Source: Microthrixaceae bacterium | Lineage (GTDB): Bacteria; Actinomycetota; Acidimicrobiia; Acidimicrobiales; DATDAH01 | Direction: 5' to 3' | Assembly: GCA_020637195.1 (NCBI GenBank) | Contig: JACJWK010000011.1 | Location: forward strand, 1 to 64,000 | DNA: 64,000 nt | Part shown: positions 1 through 9,055 of the stretch, one piece after another | Position numbering within the stretch: position 1 is the first letter of the stretch | Layout: every line of letters starts with the position of its first letter | Notes under the pieces: model-generated | Databases searched by the model: none | What the model was told of the DNA's origin: nothing | The model's input: the letters and a program-made list of their open reading frames with translations, nothing else | Translations under genes and position numbers: made by a program

Positions 1-81
1 ACGGGCGCGCTCGGGTGCCCCGGAGCGGCCCCCGGCGCTGCGTAGGCTCGTCGGCGACACCCCGAGGAGACGCTCCCGCCC

Positions 82-1521
82 ATGCTCTTCCCGACGGTCC
101 AGTTCGGGATCTTCTTCATCATCGTGTTCCTGGTGAGCTGGCGGCTGCGCCCGAACCGTCGGGCGTGGATGGCCTTCACGCTCGCGGCCAGCTACGTGTT
201 CTACGGCTGGTGGGACTGGCGCTTCGTCTTCCTGATCGCCGCCTCCACGGCGTTCAACCAGGTGATGGGCGTGGCCATCCACCACAACCGCAGCGAGTCG
301 ACGCGGAAGCTGCTCATGGGGCTGGCGGTGGGCGGCAACCTCGTCGTCCTCGGGTTCTTCAAGTACTACGAGTTCTTCGTCGTCTCGGTGACGAACGGCC
401 TCGGCGAGCTGGGGCTCGACGCCAACCCCCCGCTGCTGCGGCTGCTCCTGCCCATCGGCATCTCGTTCTTCACGTTCCAGGCCATCAGCTACGTGGTGGA
501 CATCTACCGCCGCGACCTCGAGCCGGCCACGCCCATCGAGTTCGCGATGTACCTGTCGTTCTTCCCCCACCTCGTGGCCGGCCCGATCGTGCGGGCCAGC
601 GAGTTCGTGCCCCAGCTACGGCGGCGCCCCGACGAGCACCACATCCCCGCCGCCGAGGCGTTCTTCCTGATCGTGCTCGGCCTGTTCAAGAAGGTGGTGA
701 TCGCGAGCTGGCTCGGCACCGAGGTGGTCGACCCGGTCTTCGCGGTGCCGGGCAACTTCTCCAGCCTCGAGATCCTGTTCGCGGTCTACGGCTACGCGAT
801 GCAGATCTACGCCGACTTCAGCGGCTACACCGACATCGCCATCGGGATCGCCCTGCTCCTCGGGATCCGCTTCCCCCAGAACTTCGACCGGCCGTACTCG
901 GCGCTGTCGATCCAGGACTTCTGGCGGCGTTGGCACATCACCTTGTCGCGCTGGCTGCGCGACTACCTCTACATCCCCCTCGGCGGCAGCCGCGGCGGCG
1001 AGTCCGCCACCTACCGCAACCTGATGCTGACGATGCTGCTCGGGGGCCTGTGGCACGGGGCGGCGTGGACCTTCGTCGTGTGGGGCGGCCTCCACGGCCT
1101 GTACCAGTGCGTGGGCCACTGGCGCACGAGCCGGCGGGCGGCACTCGAGGCCGAGGGCGTGGCCCGCCCCTCGGCCGTCCCTCCCCAACTCCGTCCGGTG
1201 CTGGCGTGGCTGGCCACGTTCAACCTGGTGTGCTTCGCCTGGATCTTCTTCCGGGCCGAGTCGTTCTCGGCCGCGTTCGAGCTGATCGCCGGCCTGCTCG
1301 ACGTCACCGACCTGCTCCCGGCCCCCACGCTGTTGCTGGTGGCGGTCGTGGTCGGCATGCTCGTGGCCCAGTTCTCCCCCCGCTGGGTGGGCGACTGGAG
1401 CCGGGCCGGCTTCTCCCGCCTCACCCCCGCGCTCCAGGGCGTGGCCCTGGCGCTCGCGTTCCTCACCATCGACACGCTCGGCCCCGTCGGCGTGGCCCCG
1501 TTCATCTACTTCCAGTTCTGA
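82..1521 (+). CDS. MBOAT family membrane O-acyltransferase (AlgI-like)
   Basis: Membrane-bound O-acyltransferase of the AlgI/PatA/DltB type, 479 residues, the usual family length. It would pass an acyl group, commonly acetyl, through the cytoplasmic membrane to a cell-surface or exported glycan. Hydrophobic helices run along the whole chain. The two family histidines are visible: His325 in GLWHGAAW and His338 in WGGLHG. GAGGAGA at 64-70 precedes the ATG by 11 bases and decides the start. The next gene begins 2 bases after the stop and encodes a broken DUF459 SGNH hydrolase, the usual extracytoplasmic partner of such an enzyme. The acyl donor and target polymer cannot be read from the sequence. 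Confidence 0.9.
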   Translation: MLFPTVQFGIFFIIVFLVSWRLRPNRRAWMAFTLAASYVFYGWWDWRFVFLIAASTAFNQVMGVAIHHNRSESTRKLLMGLAVGGNLVVLGFFKYYEFFVVSVTNGLGELGLDANPPLLRLLLPIGISFFTFQAISYVVDIYRRDLEPATPIEFAMYLSFFPHLVAGPIVRASEFVPQLRRRPDEHHIPAAEAFFLIVLGLFKKVVIASWLGTEVVDPVFAVPGNFSSLEILFAVYGYAMQIYADFSGYTDIAIGIALLLGIRFPQNFDRPYSALSIQDFWRRWHITLSRWLRDYLYIPLGGSRGGESATYRNLMLTMLLGGLWHGAAWTFVVWGGLHGLYQCVGHWRTSRRAALEAEGVARPSAVPPQLRPVLAWLATFNLVCFAWIFFRAESFSAAFELIAGLLDVTDLLPAPTLLLVAVVVGMLVAQFSPRWVGDWSRAGFSRLTPALQGVALALAFLTIDTLGPVGVAPFIYFQF

Positions 1522-1523
1522 CC

Positions 1524-2617
1524 ATGGCCGACCGCGACCCCCGCCCCACCGACCAGCGCCGCTCCCCGATCGAGCCGCCGCCCGCGCCGCCCGCCCGGAC
1601 CCTCGACGTCCGCCAGATCACCGTCGTCGGCATCGTGGCCTTCGCCCTGTTCACCCTCCTCAACGCGTCGAGCCTGCTCCGCATCGTCGAGCGCCAGCCC
1701 TTCGGCTGGCAGCGCACGGTGCAGGTCGCCCTGGTGAAGCCGCCTCGACGGCCTGCAGCCACCTCCTGTTCCTCGACCGGCCCCGCCAGGCCGCCGACGA
1801 CGCCCTCGGCCACGAGTTCGGCGGCGACGCCAGCGCCTTCGACGACCTCGCCGCCGGCGACGCCGAGGACGCCCCCTGCGCGCCCGGCACTGACCGAGCT
1901 GCGCCAGCCCACTGCCGACGACCCCCCTCCGCCTGTTCATCGTGGGCGACTCTCGCAGGCCGAGATCCTGGGCCAGTCCGTCATCGACCGGGCCAACGCC
2001 ACTGGGGTGATGGACGCCACCCTCGACTTCGAGTTCTCGAGCGGGCTGACCTGTCCCGACTTCTACAACTGGCCGGCCGAGATCCAACGGGTGGTCGAGA
2101 CCGAGGACCCCGACGCGATGGTGGTGGTGTTCGGCGCCAACGACGGCCAGGGAATGGAGCTCGAGGGTGGCGTGTTCCAGCCCGGCGACCCGGAGTGGAA
2201 CGCCGAGTACGCCTGCCGGGTCGACGCAGTGATGACCTACCTCGAGCAGAGCGGCGTGCGGGTCTACTGGATCGGCCAACCGGTCGCCCGGGACGCCGAC
2301 TACACCGCCCGGCTCGAGCTGATGAACCAGATCTTCGCCGACGTCGCCGCCGACCACCCCAACACCACGATCGTGTCGCTCTTCGAGCTGTTCCAGGACG
2401 AGTCCGGCGCGCATCTGGACTACCTGCCCGGCGCCGGGGCGAGCTCGTCAACATGCGCAACAGCGACGGCATCCACCTCACCCGGGCGGGCGGCGACCGC
2501 GCCGCCGACGCCGTCTTCACCGCGCTCGAGGCCGACCTGCCCGACGGAGCGCCGACCCCGACGACCACGGTGGCGCCGGGGGCGGTGTCGCCGCCGACCA
2601 CCGCGCCGGCGGGGTGA
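1524..2617 (+). pseudogene. DUF459 SGNH hydrolase, multiply frameshifted
   Basis: Product matches the DUF459 (SGNH/GDSL) family that partners MBOAT acyltransferases in glycan O-acetylation. The reading frame changes at least four times. The N-terminus with a transmembrane anchor is in frame 3 (1524 to about 1740). A stretch ending DDLAAGDAEDAP is in frame 2 (about 1742-1890). The block I motif LFIVGDS is in frame 1 (1933-1953). AEILGQ through VVFGANDGQ and VYWIGQP is in frame 3 again (about 1957-2440). The C-terminal DGIHLTRAGG with its catalytic Asp and His is in frame 2 (about 2445-2617). All family blocks are present in order, so the gene is either recently decayed or damaged by indel errors. 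It follows the MBOAT gene after 2 bases. Confidence 0.75.
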
Positions 2618-2626
2618 GCGCCGGCG

Positions 2627-4006
2627 TCAGTTGCCGGTGCCGTCGCCCCCGCAGTCGAGCAGCGTGACGCAGGCGGCGTCGACCGGCGGTGCGAACGGCA
2701 CCTGCCCTGGGCTGAAGCCGAGGGGCTGGTAGGCCAGCGATCCGACCGCCACGACCTTGCCGTCCTGGGTGACCACGGGCCCGCCCTGCCAGGCGCTGCC
2801 CACCGGGGCGGTCATCTGGATGCCGTCGGCGCTCTGGTCGAGCACGGTGCCGGGGCTGAACGTGATGCCGGCGGCGCCCACGCCGCTGGCGACGTAGACC
2901 CGCTCGCCGGTCACCGCGGCGTCGTCGCCCGTGACCCACGTCAACGGCTCGAGGCCGGGCTGGTCGAGGCTGAGCAGGGCCAGGTCGTGCTCGGGGTCCC
3001 AGCTGTAGAGCTGGGCGACGACCGGGTCGCCGCCGGCGTTGGCCAGGCGGATCTCGGGGCCGGGCTGGGTGGTCGACGCCGACACCGCCCGGTAGGAGGT
3101 GAGCAGCAGCGACCGGGACTCGTCGCTGGCCACCACGAACGCGGTGCCCACCGAGGGCTGGCCGTTCTCGTCGAGGGTGGAGACGAAGTAGGTGGAGGGG
3201 GCCACGACCGGCGTCAGGTCCGCCATGGCCACGGCGTCGCTCTTCTGGTCGATGAGGGGGCCGGCCCGGTCCTGGAGCTCGGCCAGCGCCTGCTGCTGGG
3301 CCTCGTCGATCGAGGCGCCGGCGTCGGTCAGGCGCTGCTGGAGGCTCTCGGCCAGCACCCCCACCCGGTCCTCGTTCGTGGACAGGCGCCAGTCGTAGTA
3401 CGCGTACAGGAGCGCGCCGGAGACCGCCGCGCCGACGGCGCCGGCCAGCAGCAGCATCGAGATCCCGATCACGGTGGGCAGGATGCGGTGGCGGCGCAGC
3501 TCCAGGCGGCGCCGCGGCGCTCGTCCTGGCGAGGCGCTTGGCCGCCCGACGCCGCGGCGCGACGGCCGGGGCTCGGTCCCCTGCTCGGGCTCGTGGGTGG
3601 GTGCGATCGCCGGGGAGGCCCCTGGGACGGTCGGGGCCGGATCGGGCGCCGGGACCGGGGGTGGGGCCGGCGCCGGGGCCGTTCGGGCGTCCGGCAGGAC
3701 GATCAGGGGGTCCGCCGGCGGGCGCTCCACCGCGGGCCAGGCGGCGGCCCGGGGCGCGGGAGGCGGCATCGGGACCGCCGGCTCGACGGGCGTGGCATCG
3801 GCGACGAGGCCGTCCCAGAGCTCGCGCAGCTCGTCGACGTGGTCGACGCCGACGTCCACCTCGCCCTCGTCGGGCAGGGGCGAGCGCAGCTCCCGGTGCA
3901 ACCGTCGCGTCTCGGCGTGCGCGAAGCGGTCGATCATGGTGTTCTCATCGGCCGCCGGCGCCCCACCCTGAGCGACCGTCTCGCGCCCTCGTCCCCCCGG
4001 GCTCAC
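2627..4006 (-). CDS. Membrane-anchored trypsin-like protein lacking catalytic residues
   Basis: About 459 residues: an acidic and proline-rich cytoplasmic N-terminus, one transmembrane helix (IGISMLLLAGAVGAAVSGAL), then an extracytoplasmic HtrA/trypsin-like double-barrel fold. The catalytic positions look altered. The histidine loop reads LLLTSYRAV with Arg306 where His is expected. Asp341 is kept in HDLALLSL. The serine loop reads GSAWQGGPVV with Gln407 where GNSGGP is usual. It is therefore probably an inactive protease fold used for binding. I chose GTG 4006 because it overlaps the TGA of the upstream PBP gene as GTGA, the coupling seen all over this window. ATG 3937 is an alternative. Function with the PBP is inference. 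Confidence 0.75.
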   Translation of the reverse strand: MSPGGRGRETVAQGGAPAADENTMIDRFAHAETRRLHRELRSPLPDEGEVDVGVDHVDELRELWDGLVADATPVEPAVPMPPPAPRAAAWPAVERPPADPLIVLPDARTAPAPAPPPVPAPDPAPTVPGASPAIAPTHEPEQGTEPRPSRRGVGRPSASPGRAPRRRLELRRHRILPTVIGISMLLLAGAVGAAVSGALLYAYYDWRLSTNEDRVGVLAESLQQRLTDAGASIDEAQQQALAELQDRAGPLIDQKSDAVAMADLTPVVAPSTYFVSTLDENGQPSVGTAFVVASDESRSLLLTSYRAVSASTTQPGPEIRLANAGGDPVVAQLYSWDPEHDLALLSLDQPGLEPLTWVTGDDAAVTGERVYVASGVGAAGITFSPGTVLDQSADGIQMTAPVGSAWQGGPVVTQDGKVVAVGSLAYQPLGFSPGQVPFAPPVDAACVTLLDCGGDGTGN

Positions 4007-6153
4007 GGGTCGCCCAGGCTCGGGGTGCGGTCGCAGGGGCCGCCGCAGTCGGTGGGCACCTCGGCGGCCGCCATCGGCGCGCCCGGCAGCGGCTCGAAGG
4101 GGACGGTGGTGGGCGGGGCGGTGGGGTCGTCGGCCGGCGCCGGCGCCGGCGCCTGGGCCACGGGGACCGGCAGCGGTCCGGGCACGGCGAAGTCGGCCAC
4201 GGGCTGGTCGGCCAGGGCGGCGCGCATGAAGTCCGCCCACGTGCTGGCCGGGAAGCTGCCGCCGTACACGCGGGACTGGCCCTTGATGCCGTAGAGCGGG
4301 CGGGGCACGTCCGAGTAGCCCATCCACACCGCGGTCGACAGCTGGGGCGTGTAGCCCACGAACCACGCCGCCCGGTGCTCCTGGGCGGTGCCGGTCTTGC
4401 CCGCCGCCGGCCGGCCGATGTCCGCGGCCCGGCCCGTGCCACCCGCGATGACGCCCCGCATCAGGTCGGTGACGGTGTCGGCGACGGCGGGGTCGAGGAC
4501 CTGCTCGCCCTGGGGGGCGGTGTTGTCCATCAGGACCCGGCCCTCGTCGTCGAGCACCCGCAGGACGGGGGTCGCGGGGGCGCGCACGCCGTGGTTGGCC
4601 AGCACCGCGTAGCCCGCGGCCATCTCGAGTGGCGAGGTCTCGTACGCGCCCAGGGCCAGCGACACGCCGTACTGGGTCGTGGCGGGGTCGATCGAGCGCA
4701 CGCCCAGGCGGTTGGCCAGCTCGGCCACGTTCTGCGGCCCCACCTCCTGGATGAGCTGCGCGAACACCGTGTTCACCGAGTGGGCGGTGGCCTGGCGCAG
4801 GTCCTCCTCGCCGCCGTTGCCCGGCTCCGCGTTCGAGATCGTGCACTGGCCGGTGCAGTCCGGCAGGGTGATCGAGGCCGGTGCCGGGTAGCGGTCGTCG
4901 GGGGTGATGCCCCGCTCGAACGCCGAGGCCAGCACGAACGCCTTGAACGACGACCCGGGCTGGACGCCGAGCGTGCCCCCGAGGGCGAGGTTCACCTGGT
5001 TCTGGGCGAAGTCGCGCCCGCCCACCATCGCCTTCACGTGACCGGTGACCGGGTCGACGGTGACGAGCGACATCTCGAGCGGGGGCGCGGTGCCGTCGAG
5101 GGTGCGGCTCACCGACTGCTGGGCCAGGAGCTGGAGGCGGGGGTCGAGCGTGGTCTCCACCCGCAGGCCGCCCCGATAGAGCGTCTCGTGGTCGAACCGG
5201 GCCAGCAGGTACCGCCGGACGTAGTCCACGAAGTACGGGTGGATCGTGGCCACGTCGTTCTGCGGCGGCGCCTGCACCACCGTGGCGGGCCCGGGCGGGT
5301 CGCCGAACGGCGCGTACCAGACGTGTTGCTCGCGGGCCTCGCGGAACTCGGCCGGCGTGAGGTAGCCCTGGTCGCGCATGGCCCGCAGCGACTGGCGGCG
5401 GCGGCGCTCGGCCACCTCGGCGTTGCCCCGGGGTCCGTAGTTGTTGGGCGAGGCGATGGTGCCCGCCAGCATGGCCGCCTCGGACGCGGTCAGCTCCGAG
5501 ACCGGCTTGCGGAAGTACGACTCGGCGGCGGCGCCGACCCCGTACGCGCCGTCGCCGAAGTAGATGCTCGTGAGGTAGCGGAACAGGATCTGCTCCTTGG
5601 TCAGCTCCCGCTCGAGCCGGCTGGCCAGCAGGGCCTCGCGCAGCTTGCGGCTGAGGTTGCGCTCGCCCGTCGTGTAGGTGTTCTTCACGTACTGCTGGGT
5701 GATGGTCGACCCGCCCTGGACGGTGTCGCCCTCCTCGAAGTTGGACAGCGCGGCCCGCACGATGGCCTCGGGGTCCACGCCGTCGTGCACCCAGAAGTTC
5801 TGGTCCTCCACCGCCACCACCGCGTCCTTCAGCACCTGGGGGATGTCGTCGGGGCTGATGGGCACGGTCAGCTCGAACTCGCGGAACTGCGTGATCGCGT
5901 TCCCCTCGGCGTCGTAGACCGTCGTGGGCATCGACCGGACACGCGGGTTCCGGTCGGTGGGCAGCGTCCCGGGGACGTCGGCCTTGATGAGGGTCCAGAA
6001 GGCGGTGGCGGCCGCCGCGGGCACGCACAGCCCCACGAACACGGCCAGCAGCACGGCCACCTTCACCGTCATGCGCGGGATGCCCCACCAGCGGCGGCGG
6101 CGCTTCGCCGGCGGGAACGCCTTCGCCCGTGGCGCGCCGGCCCTCGGGCTCAT
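4003..6153 (-). CDS. Class A penicillin-binding protein (transglycosylase/transpeptidase)
   Basis: Bifunctional peptidoglycan synthase of 716 residues. After a basic N-terminus and one transmembrane helix (about residues 29-52) comes a GT51 glycosyltransferase domain with Glu116 in VAVEDQNFW and the block QGGSTITQQYVKN. The penicillin-binding transpeptidase domain has S401-S-F-K404, SVN at 459-461 and KTG at 586-588. The C-terminal tail is Pro/Ala-rich and lacks a PASTA domain. The ATG at 6153 overlaps the TGA of the upstream lipoprotein gene (ATGA), and its own TGA overlaps a GTG of the next gene, so three genes appear co-translated. It polymerises and cross-links the wall on the outer membrane face of the cytoplasmic membrane. 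Confidence 0.95.
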   Translation of the reverse strand: MSPRAGAPRAKAFPPAKRRRRWWGIPRMTVKVAVLLAVFVGLCVPAAAATAFWTLIKADVPGTLPTDRNPRVRSMPTTVYDAEGNAITQFREFELTVPISPDDIPQVLKDAVVAVEDQNFWVHDGVDPEAIVRAALSNFEEGDTVQGGSTITQQYVKNTYTTGERNLSRKLREALLASRLERELTKEQILFRYLTSIYFGDGAYGVGAAAESYFRKPVSELTASEAAMLAGTIASPNNYGPRGNAEVAERRRRQSLRAMRDQGYLTPAEFREAREQHVWYAPFGDPPGPATVVQAPPQNDVATIHPYFVDYVRRYLLARFDHETLYRGGLRVETTLDPRLQLLAQQSVSRTLDGTAPPLEMSLVTVDPVTGHVKAMVGGRDFAQNQVNLALGGTLGVQPGSSFKAFVLASAFERGITPDDRYPAPASITLPDCTGQCTISNAEPGNGGEEDLRQATAHSVNTVFAQLIQEVGPQNVAELANRLGVRSIDPATTQYGVSLALGAYETSPLEMAAGYAVLANHGVRAPATPVLRVLDDEGRVLMDNTAPQGEQVLDPAVADTVTDLMRGVIAGGTGRAADIGRPAAGKTGTAQEHRAAWFVGYTPQLSTAVWMGYSDVPRPLYGIKGQSRVYGGSFPASTWADFMRAALADQPVADFAVPGPLPVPVAQAPAPAPADDPTAPPTTVPFEPLPGAPMAAAEVPTDCGGPCDRTPSLGDP

Positions 6154-7232
6154 GCCGTCCGCTCGTAGGTGCAGGCCGGCGCGTCGCCGACGGTGGCGAG
6201 GTTGCGGGCGAAGGTCTCCAGCACGAGCGTGGCGGTGGTGGTGGACGTCCGCCGCTCGTCGCTCCAGTCGCCGTCCACCCACACCTCGAACACGAGCCCG
6301 CACGAGGCCGGGTCGTCCACCACGGTGTACGAGCCCGGCGGGAGGGGCCCGGCGAAGGGCGGGGTGAACTGCTCGCCGACGGGGAAGTCGGCGTCGGGTT
6401 CGTCGGGCACGGTCGTGGCGGTGGTCGGCGGCGCCGGCTGGGTGCACCCGGGCACGGTGATCCGGCCCACGCCCTCGCCGGCGGTGATCACGAGGTCGCC
6501 CGGCCGGCTCGCCGTGCAGGTGAGGGTCCACCGGGCCTCGCCGGCCCCGTCGACCGTCGCCTCCGGCGCGGCGATCTCCCAGCCTGCGCCGGTGGCCAGC
6601 GTGGCCGTGGTCCCGGTGAGCGGGACACCCTGGACGATGCCGTCGCCGTCGACCTCGTGCCGGGTGATCAGCGCGACGACCGTGACCGCGACGTCGACGG
6701 TGGGGGTGGGGGTCAGGAGGGCGGCCTGGACGTCGACCTCGCCCTGGGCGGTGGCGTCGAGGGCCAGGGTCTGGTCGTCCTCGGCCCCGAGGAACAGCAC
6801 GGTGGACGAGTTCATGGCCAGGTCGGGGCGTCGCCAGCCCCGCACCCGGTAGCGGCCGCCCTGGATGCCCTTGGCGCTCCACCGCCCCTGGCCGTCGGTG
6901 GCCACCTCGAGGGTGGCCGAGGCCTGGCCCACGAACCGCTCGAGCCGCACCCGCCCGCGGGCGACGGGGCCCTCGGGGCCGGCCAGGGTGCCCGACAGGC
7001 TGGCGTCGCCGCCGCGGATGGTGACCGGGAAGGCCAGCGGCGCCCCGGGGGGCACCGCGGCCAGGTCGACCGAGCGGGTGTCGGCGAACTCGGGCTCGAC
7101 GAACGGCTCGAGCGTCGTGCGGGTGGGGTTGCGGACGGCCTCGATGTCGCGGCCCGTGTCCGCCGAGCACCCCGCCGCCGCGAGCGCGACGAGGAGCGCG
7201 AGCACACCGACGAGGCGCGCGCCATGGGCCAT
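6150..7232 (-). CDS. Lipoprotein with carboxypeptidase-regulatory-like domain
   Basis: Predicted lipoprotein of about 360 residues: basic N-terminus, hydrophobic stretch and lipobox ALAAAGC, then a secreted part. Residues about 65-130 resemble a beta-sandwich carboxypeptidase regulatory-like fold (GRVRLERF through GGRYRVRGWRR). A threonine/proline linker PPTTATTVPDEPD leads to a C-terminal domain with two cysteines. I do not recognise a catalytic motif. The ATG at 7232 is preferred to an in-frame TTG three codons upstream. It is first in the operon with the class A PBP (ATGA overlap), so a role in wall synthesis or in guiding the PBP is a reasonable inference, not shown. Confidence 0.75.
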   Translation of the reverse strand: MAHGARLVGVLALLVALAAAGCSADTGRDIEAVRNPTRTTLEPFVEPEFADTRSVDLAAVPPGAPLAFPVTIRGGDASLSGTLAGPEGPVARGRVRLERFVGQASATLEVATDGQGRWSAKGIQGGRYRVRGWRRPDLAMNSSTVLFLGAEDDQTLALDATAQGEVDVQAALLTPTPTVDVAVTVVALITRHEVDGDGIVQGVPLTGTTATLATGAGWEIAAPEATVDGAGEARWTLTCTASRPGDLVITAGEGVGRITVPGCTQPAPPTTATTVPDEPDADFPVGEQFTPPFAGPLPPGSYTVVDDPASCGLVFEVWVDGDWSDERRTSTTTATLVLETFARNLATVGDAPACTYERTA

Positions 7233-7335
7233 ACGGACCAATCGGCCGGAGGGCCCCCGGCTGTGAGGCGGCCGCGGCCGTCCCGCCCCTGTGGGACAAT
7301 CGTTTCACGGCGGATCGGGCGACGAGGGAGCGGCG

Positions 7336-9048
7336 ATGAGCGACGACGGACCGCACGAAGCGAACCCGAGCCTGCCCCCGAAGCTCGATGTCGACGGCGG
7401 CGGCAGCGGCGGCGAGCCGACCGTCCCCGAGGGGGTGCCGGCCGCTCCGTTGCCGTCTCCCACCGCCCCTGCGCCCCCGCCCGCGACTCCCCTCCCACCG
7501 CCCCCCACGCCCCATCCGCCACCACCGAACGCCGGCCCGAACCCGCCTCCGTCGACAACCCGACCCCCCACGGTCCCCGCGGCGGCGCGGGCGGCGGGCG
7601 TCGTGGCGCTGGTCACTGCCGGTCTGGTCACCGCCGGGATCTTCACGCCCTTCCTGTCGTTCGAGGGCGGCTTCGAGGGCGCGCTCATCGACTCCGACTG
7701 GGGGGCGACCGCGTCGTTGACGGTGGCCGCGCTGCTCCTCGTGGGCGGCATCGCGGCCTTCTCCCGCCCGTGGGGGGCCGCCCTGGCCGCCGGCAGCGCG
7801 CTCACCTTCCTCGGGGTGGCCGCCACCTACCTCCGCCCCGTCGCCGAGGTCGTCCGGTTCTCGTCCGAGGCCGGCGGCTCCACCTCCGTCGGCGCCGGGT
7901 TCGTGTTCTGGTGCCTCGCCGCCGCCCTCGGCCTCGCCGTCGTGGCCCTCGGACTGGCGAGCCTCGGGCCCCGACAGGGCCCGGTCTGGCCCTTCGTCCT
8001 CTCGGCCTGCGGGGTCGGCCTGCTGCTGATCGGGGTCCTGGTCCCGCCCGACGGTTTCTCGTTCGGGGAGTTGCTGTTCCTGGGCGACGGATGGCAGGAC
8101 GTCGCCAGCGTCGTGCTCCTCGCCGGCCTCGCGATCACGGCGATCGTGGTGGGGGTCGGTCGCTCCCCGGCCGCCGCAGCGTTCGCACTCGCGGCCACGG
8201 CGCCCTGGATCGCCAGTTGGCTGGTGTTCGCGGTCGACGACGTGTCCGGCGGGCTCCCCATCCCCTTCCTCGACGCACCGGTCGCCGCCGGCCTCGCCGT
8301 CACGCTCATCTCGATGGCCTGGCTGGGCGCCGCCCTGCCCGGAGCGACCGCGATGGGCACCGCGAGCGGCGTCGGCGCCACCGCGTGGTCTGCCGGGCAG
8401 GTCGTCGTCGTCGTGCTCTGCGGCGGATCCCTGCTCGTCGCCGCCGGCGGCACGGTCGCCGCCACCGCCGACGACGGTGGATCCTTCGCCTCGAGCCCCT
8501 CGGCCGTGGCGTTCGGCGACGGTGAGGGCGAGATCGGGAGCGATCCGGGGGCAGGAGGCGGGTTCGAGAGCGGCGACCAGGGCACCGCCGACGACGGATT
8601 CATCGACGACTTCTCGGGTTCGAGCAGTGGTGGTTCCGGAAGCTCGTTCGACACCGAGGAGTGCTTCGAGATCGAGTGCGAGGACGTCATCGTGGACGAG
8701 GCACCCGACCTCGGGCCGAACGTGTTGACCAACGTCGAGTGCCCGAGCGCCGTCGCCGCCCACATCCGAACCGATCAGCCCGGCCTCGATCCGGGGTATC
8801 TCCAGGCCCGGTACGAGGCCGGCAACTTCTCGATCCACCTGTGCACGGGGCTCGACGGCTCCGTGTATCACGGCGAGAACGTCACGAACGGCGACCGCAT
8901 CGTGCTGCTCGCGTCCGGGGACGTCGTCCGGGGATTCACGGCGTACAACGGGGCCTACGAGTACTTCATCGACGAGAACGAGCTCCTGATCACCGTCGAC
9001 GGGGACTTCCTCCAGCGTGACGTGGTGGTCGACTACGAGGAGTTCTGA
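7336..9048 (+). CDS. Polytopic membrane protein, unknown, with extracytoplasmic C-terminal domain
   Basis: About 570 residues, family not recognised. Residues 1-85 are hydrophilic and very proline-rich. About nine hydrophobic helices follow (roughly residues 87-380). Next is an acidic Gly/Ser-rich linker (residues about 385-440) and a C-terminal soluble domain of about 110 residues beginning near VLTNVECPSAV and ending at the stop, with paired cysteines (VECPS, IHLCTG). The ATG at 7336 follows GGGAG at 7326-7330, a good ribosome site. The M15-like peptidase gene begins 7 bases after the stop, so the two are probably co-transcribed. Codon use is slightly less G/C-extreme than in neighbours. 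The layout suggests a sensor or channel with an outside domain, but that is only a guess. Confidence 0.8.
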   Translation: MSDDGPHEANPSLPPKLDVDGGGSGGEPTVPEGVPAAPLPSPTAPAPPPATPLPPPPTPHPPPPNAGPNPPPSTTRPPTVPAAARAAGVVALVTAGLVTAGIFTPFLSFEGGFEGALIDSDWGATASLTVAALLLVGGIAAFSRPWGAALAAGSALTFLGVAATYLRPVAEVVRFSSEAGGSTSVGAGFVFWCLAAALGLAVVALGLASLGPRQGPVWPFVLSACGVGLLLIGVLVPPDGFSFGELLFLGDGWQDVASVVLLAGLAITAIVVGVGRSPAAAAFALAATAPWIASWLVFAVDDVSGGLPIPFLDAPVAAGLAVTLISMAWLGAALPGATAMGTASGVGATAWSAGQVVVVVLCGGSLLVAAGGTVAATADDGGSFASSPSAVAFGDGEGEIGSDPGAGGGFESGDQGTADDGFIDDFSGSSSGGSGSSFDTEECFEIECEDVIVDEAPDLGPNVLTNVECPSAVAAHIRTDQPGLDPGYLQARYEAGNFSIHLCTGLDGSVYHGENVTNGDRIVLLASGDVVRGFTAYNGAYEYFIDENELLITVDGDFLQRDVVVDYEEF

Positions 9049-9055
9049 GGGCGTC

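Noticed and set aside
3538..6168. 876-codon plus-strand frame opposite the PBP gene
   Set aside because: Arg/Gly/His-rich composition typical of antisense reading of GC-rich coding DNA; the PBP on the other strand has all catalytic motifs.
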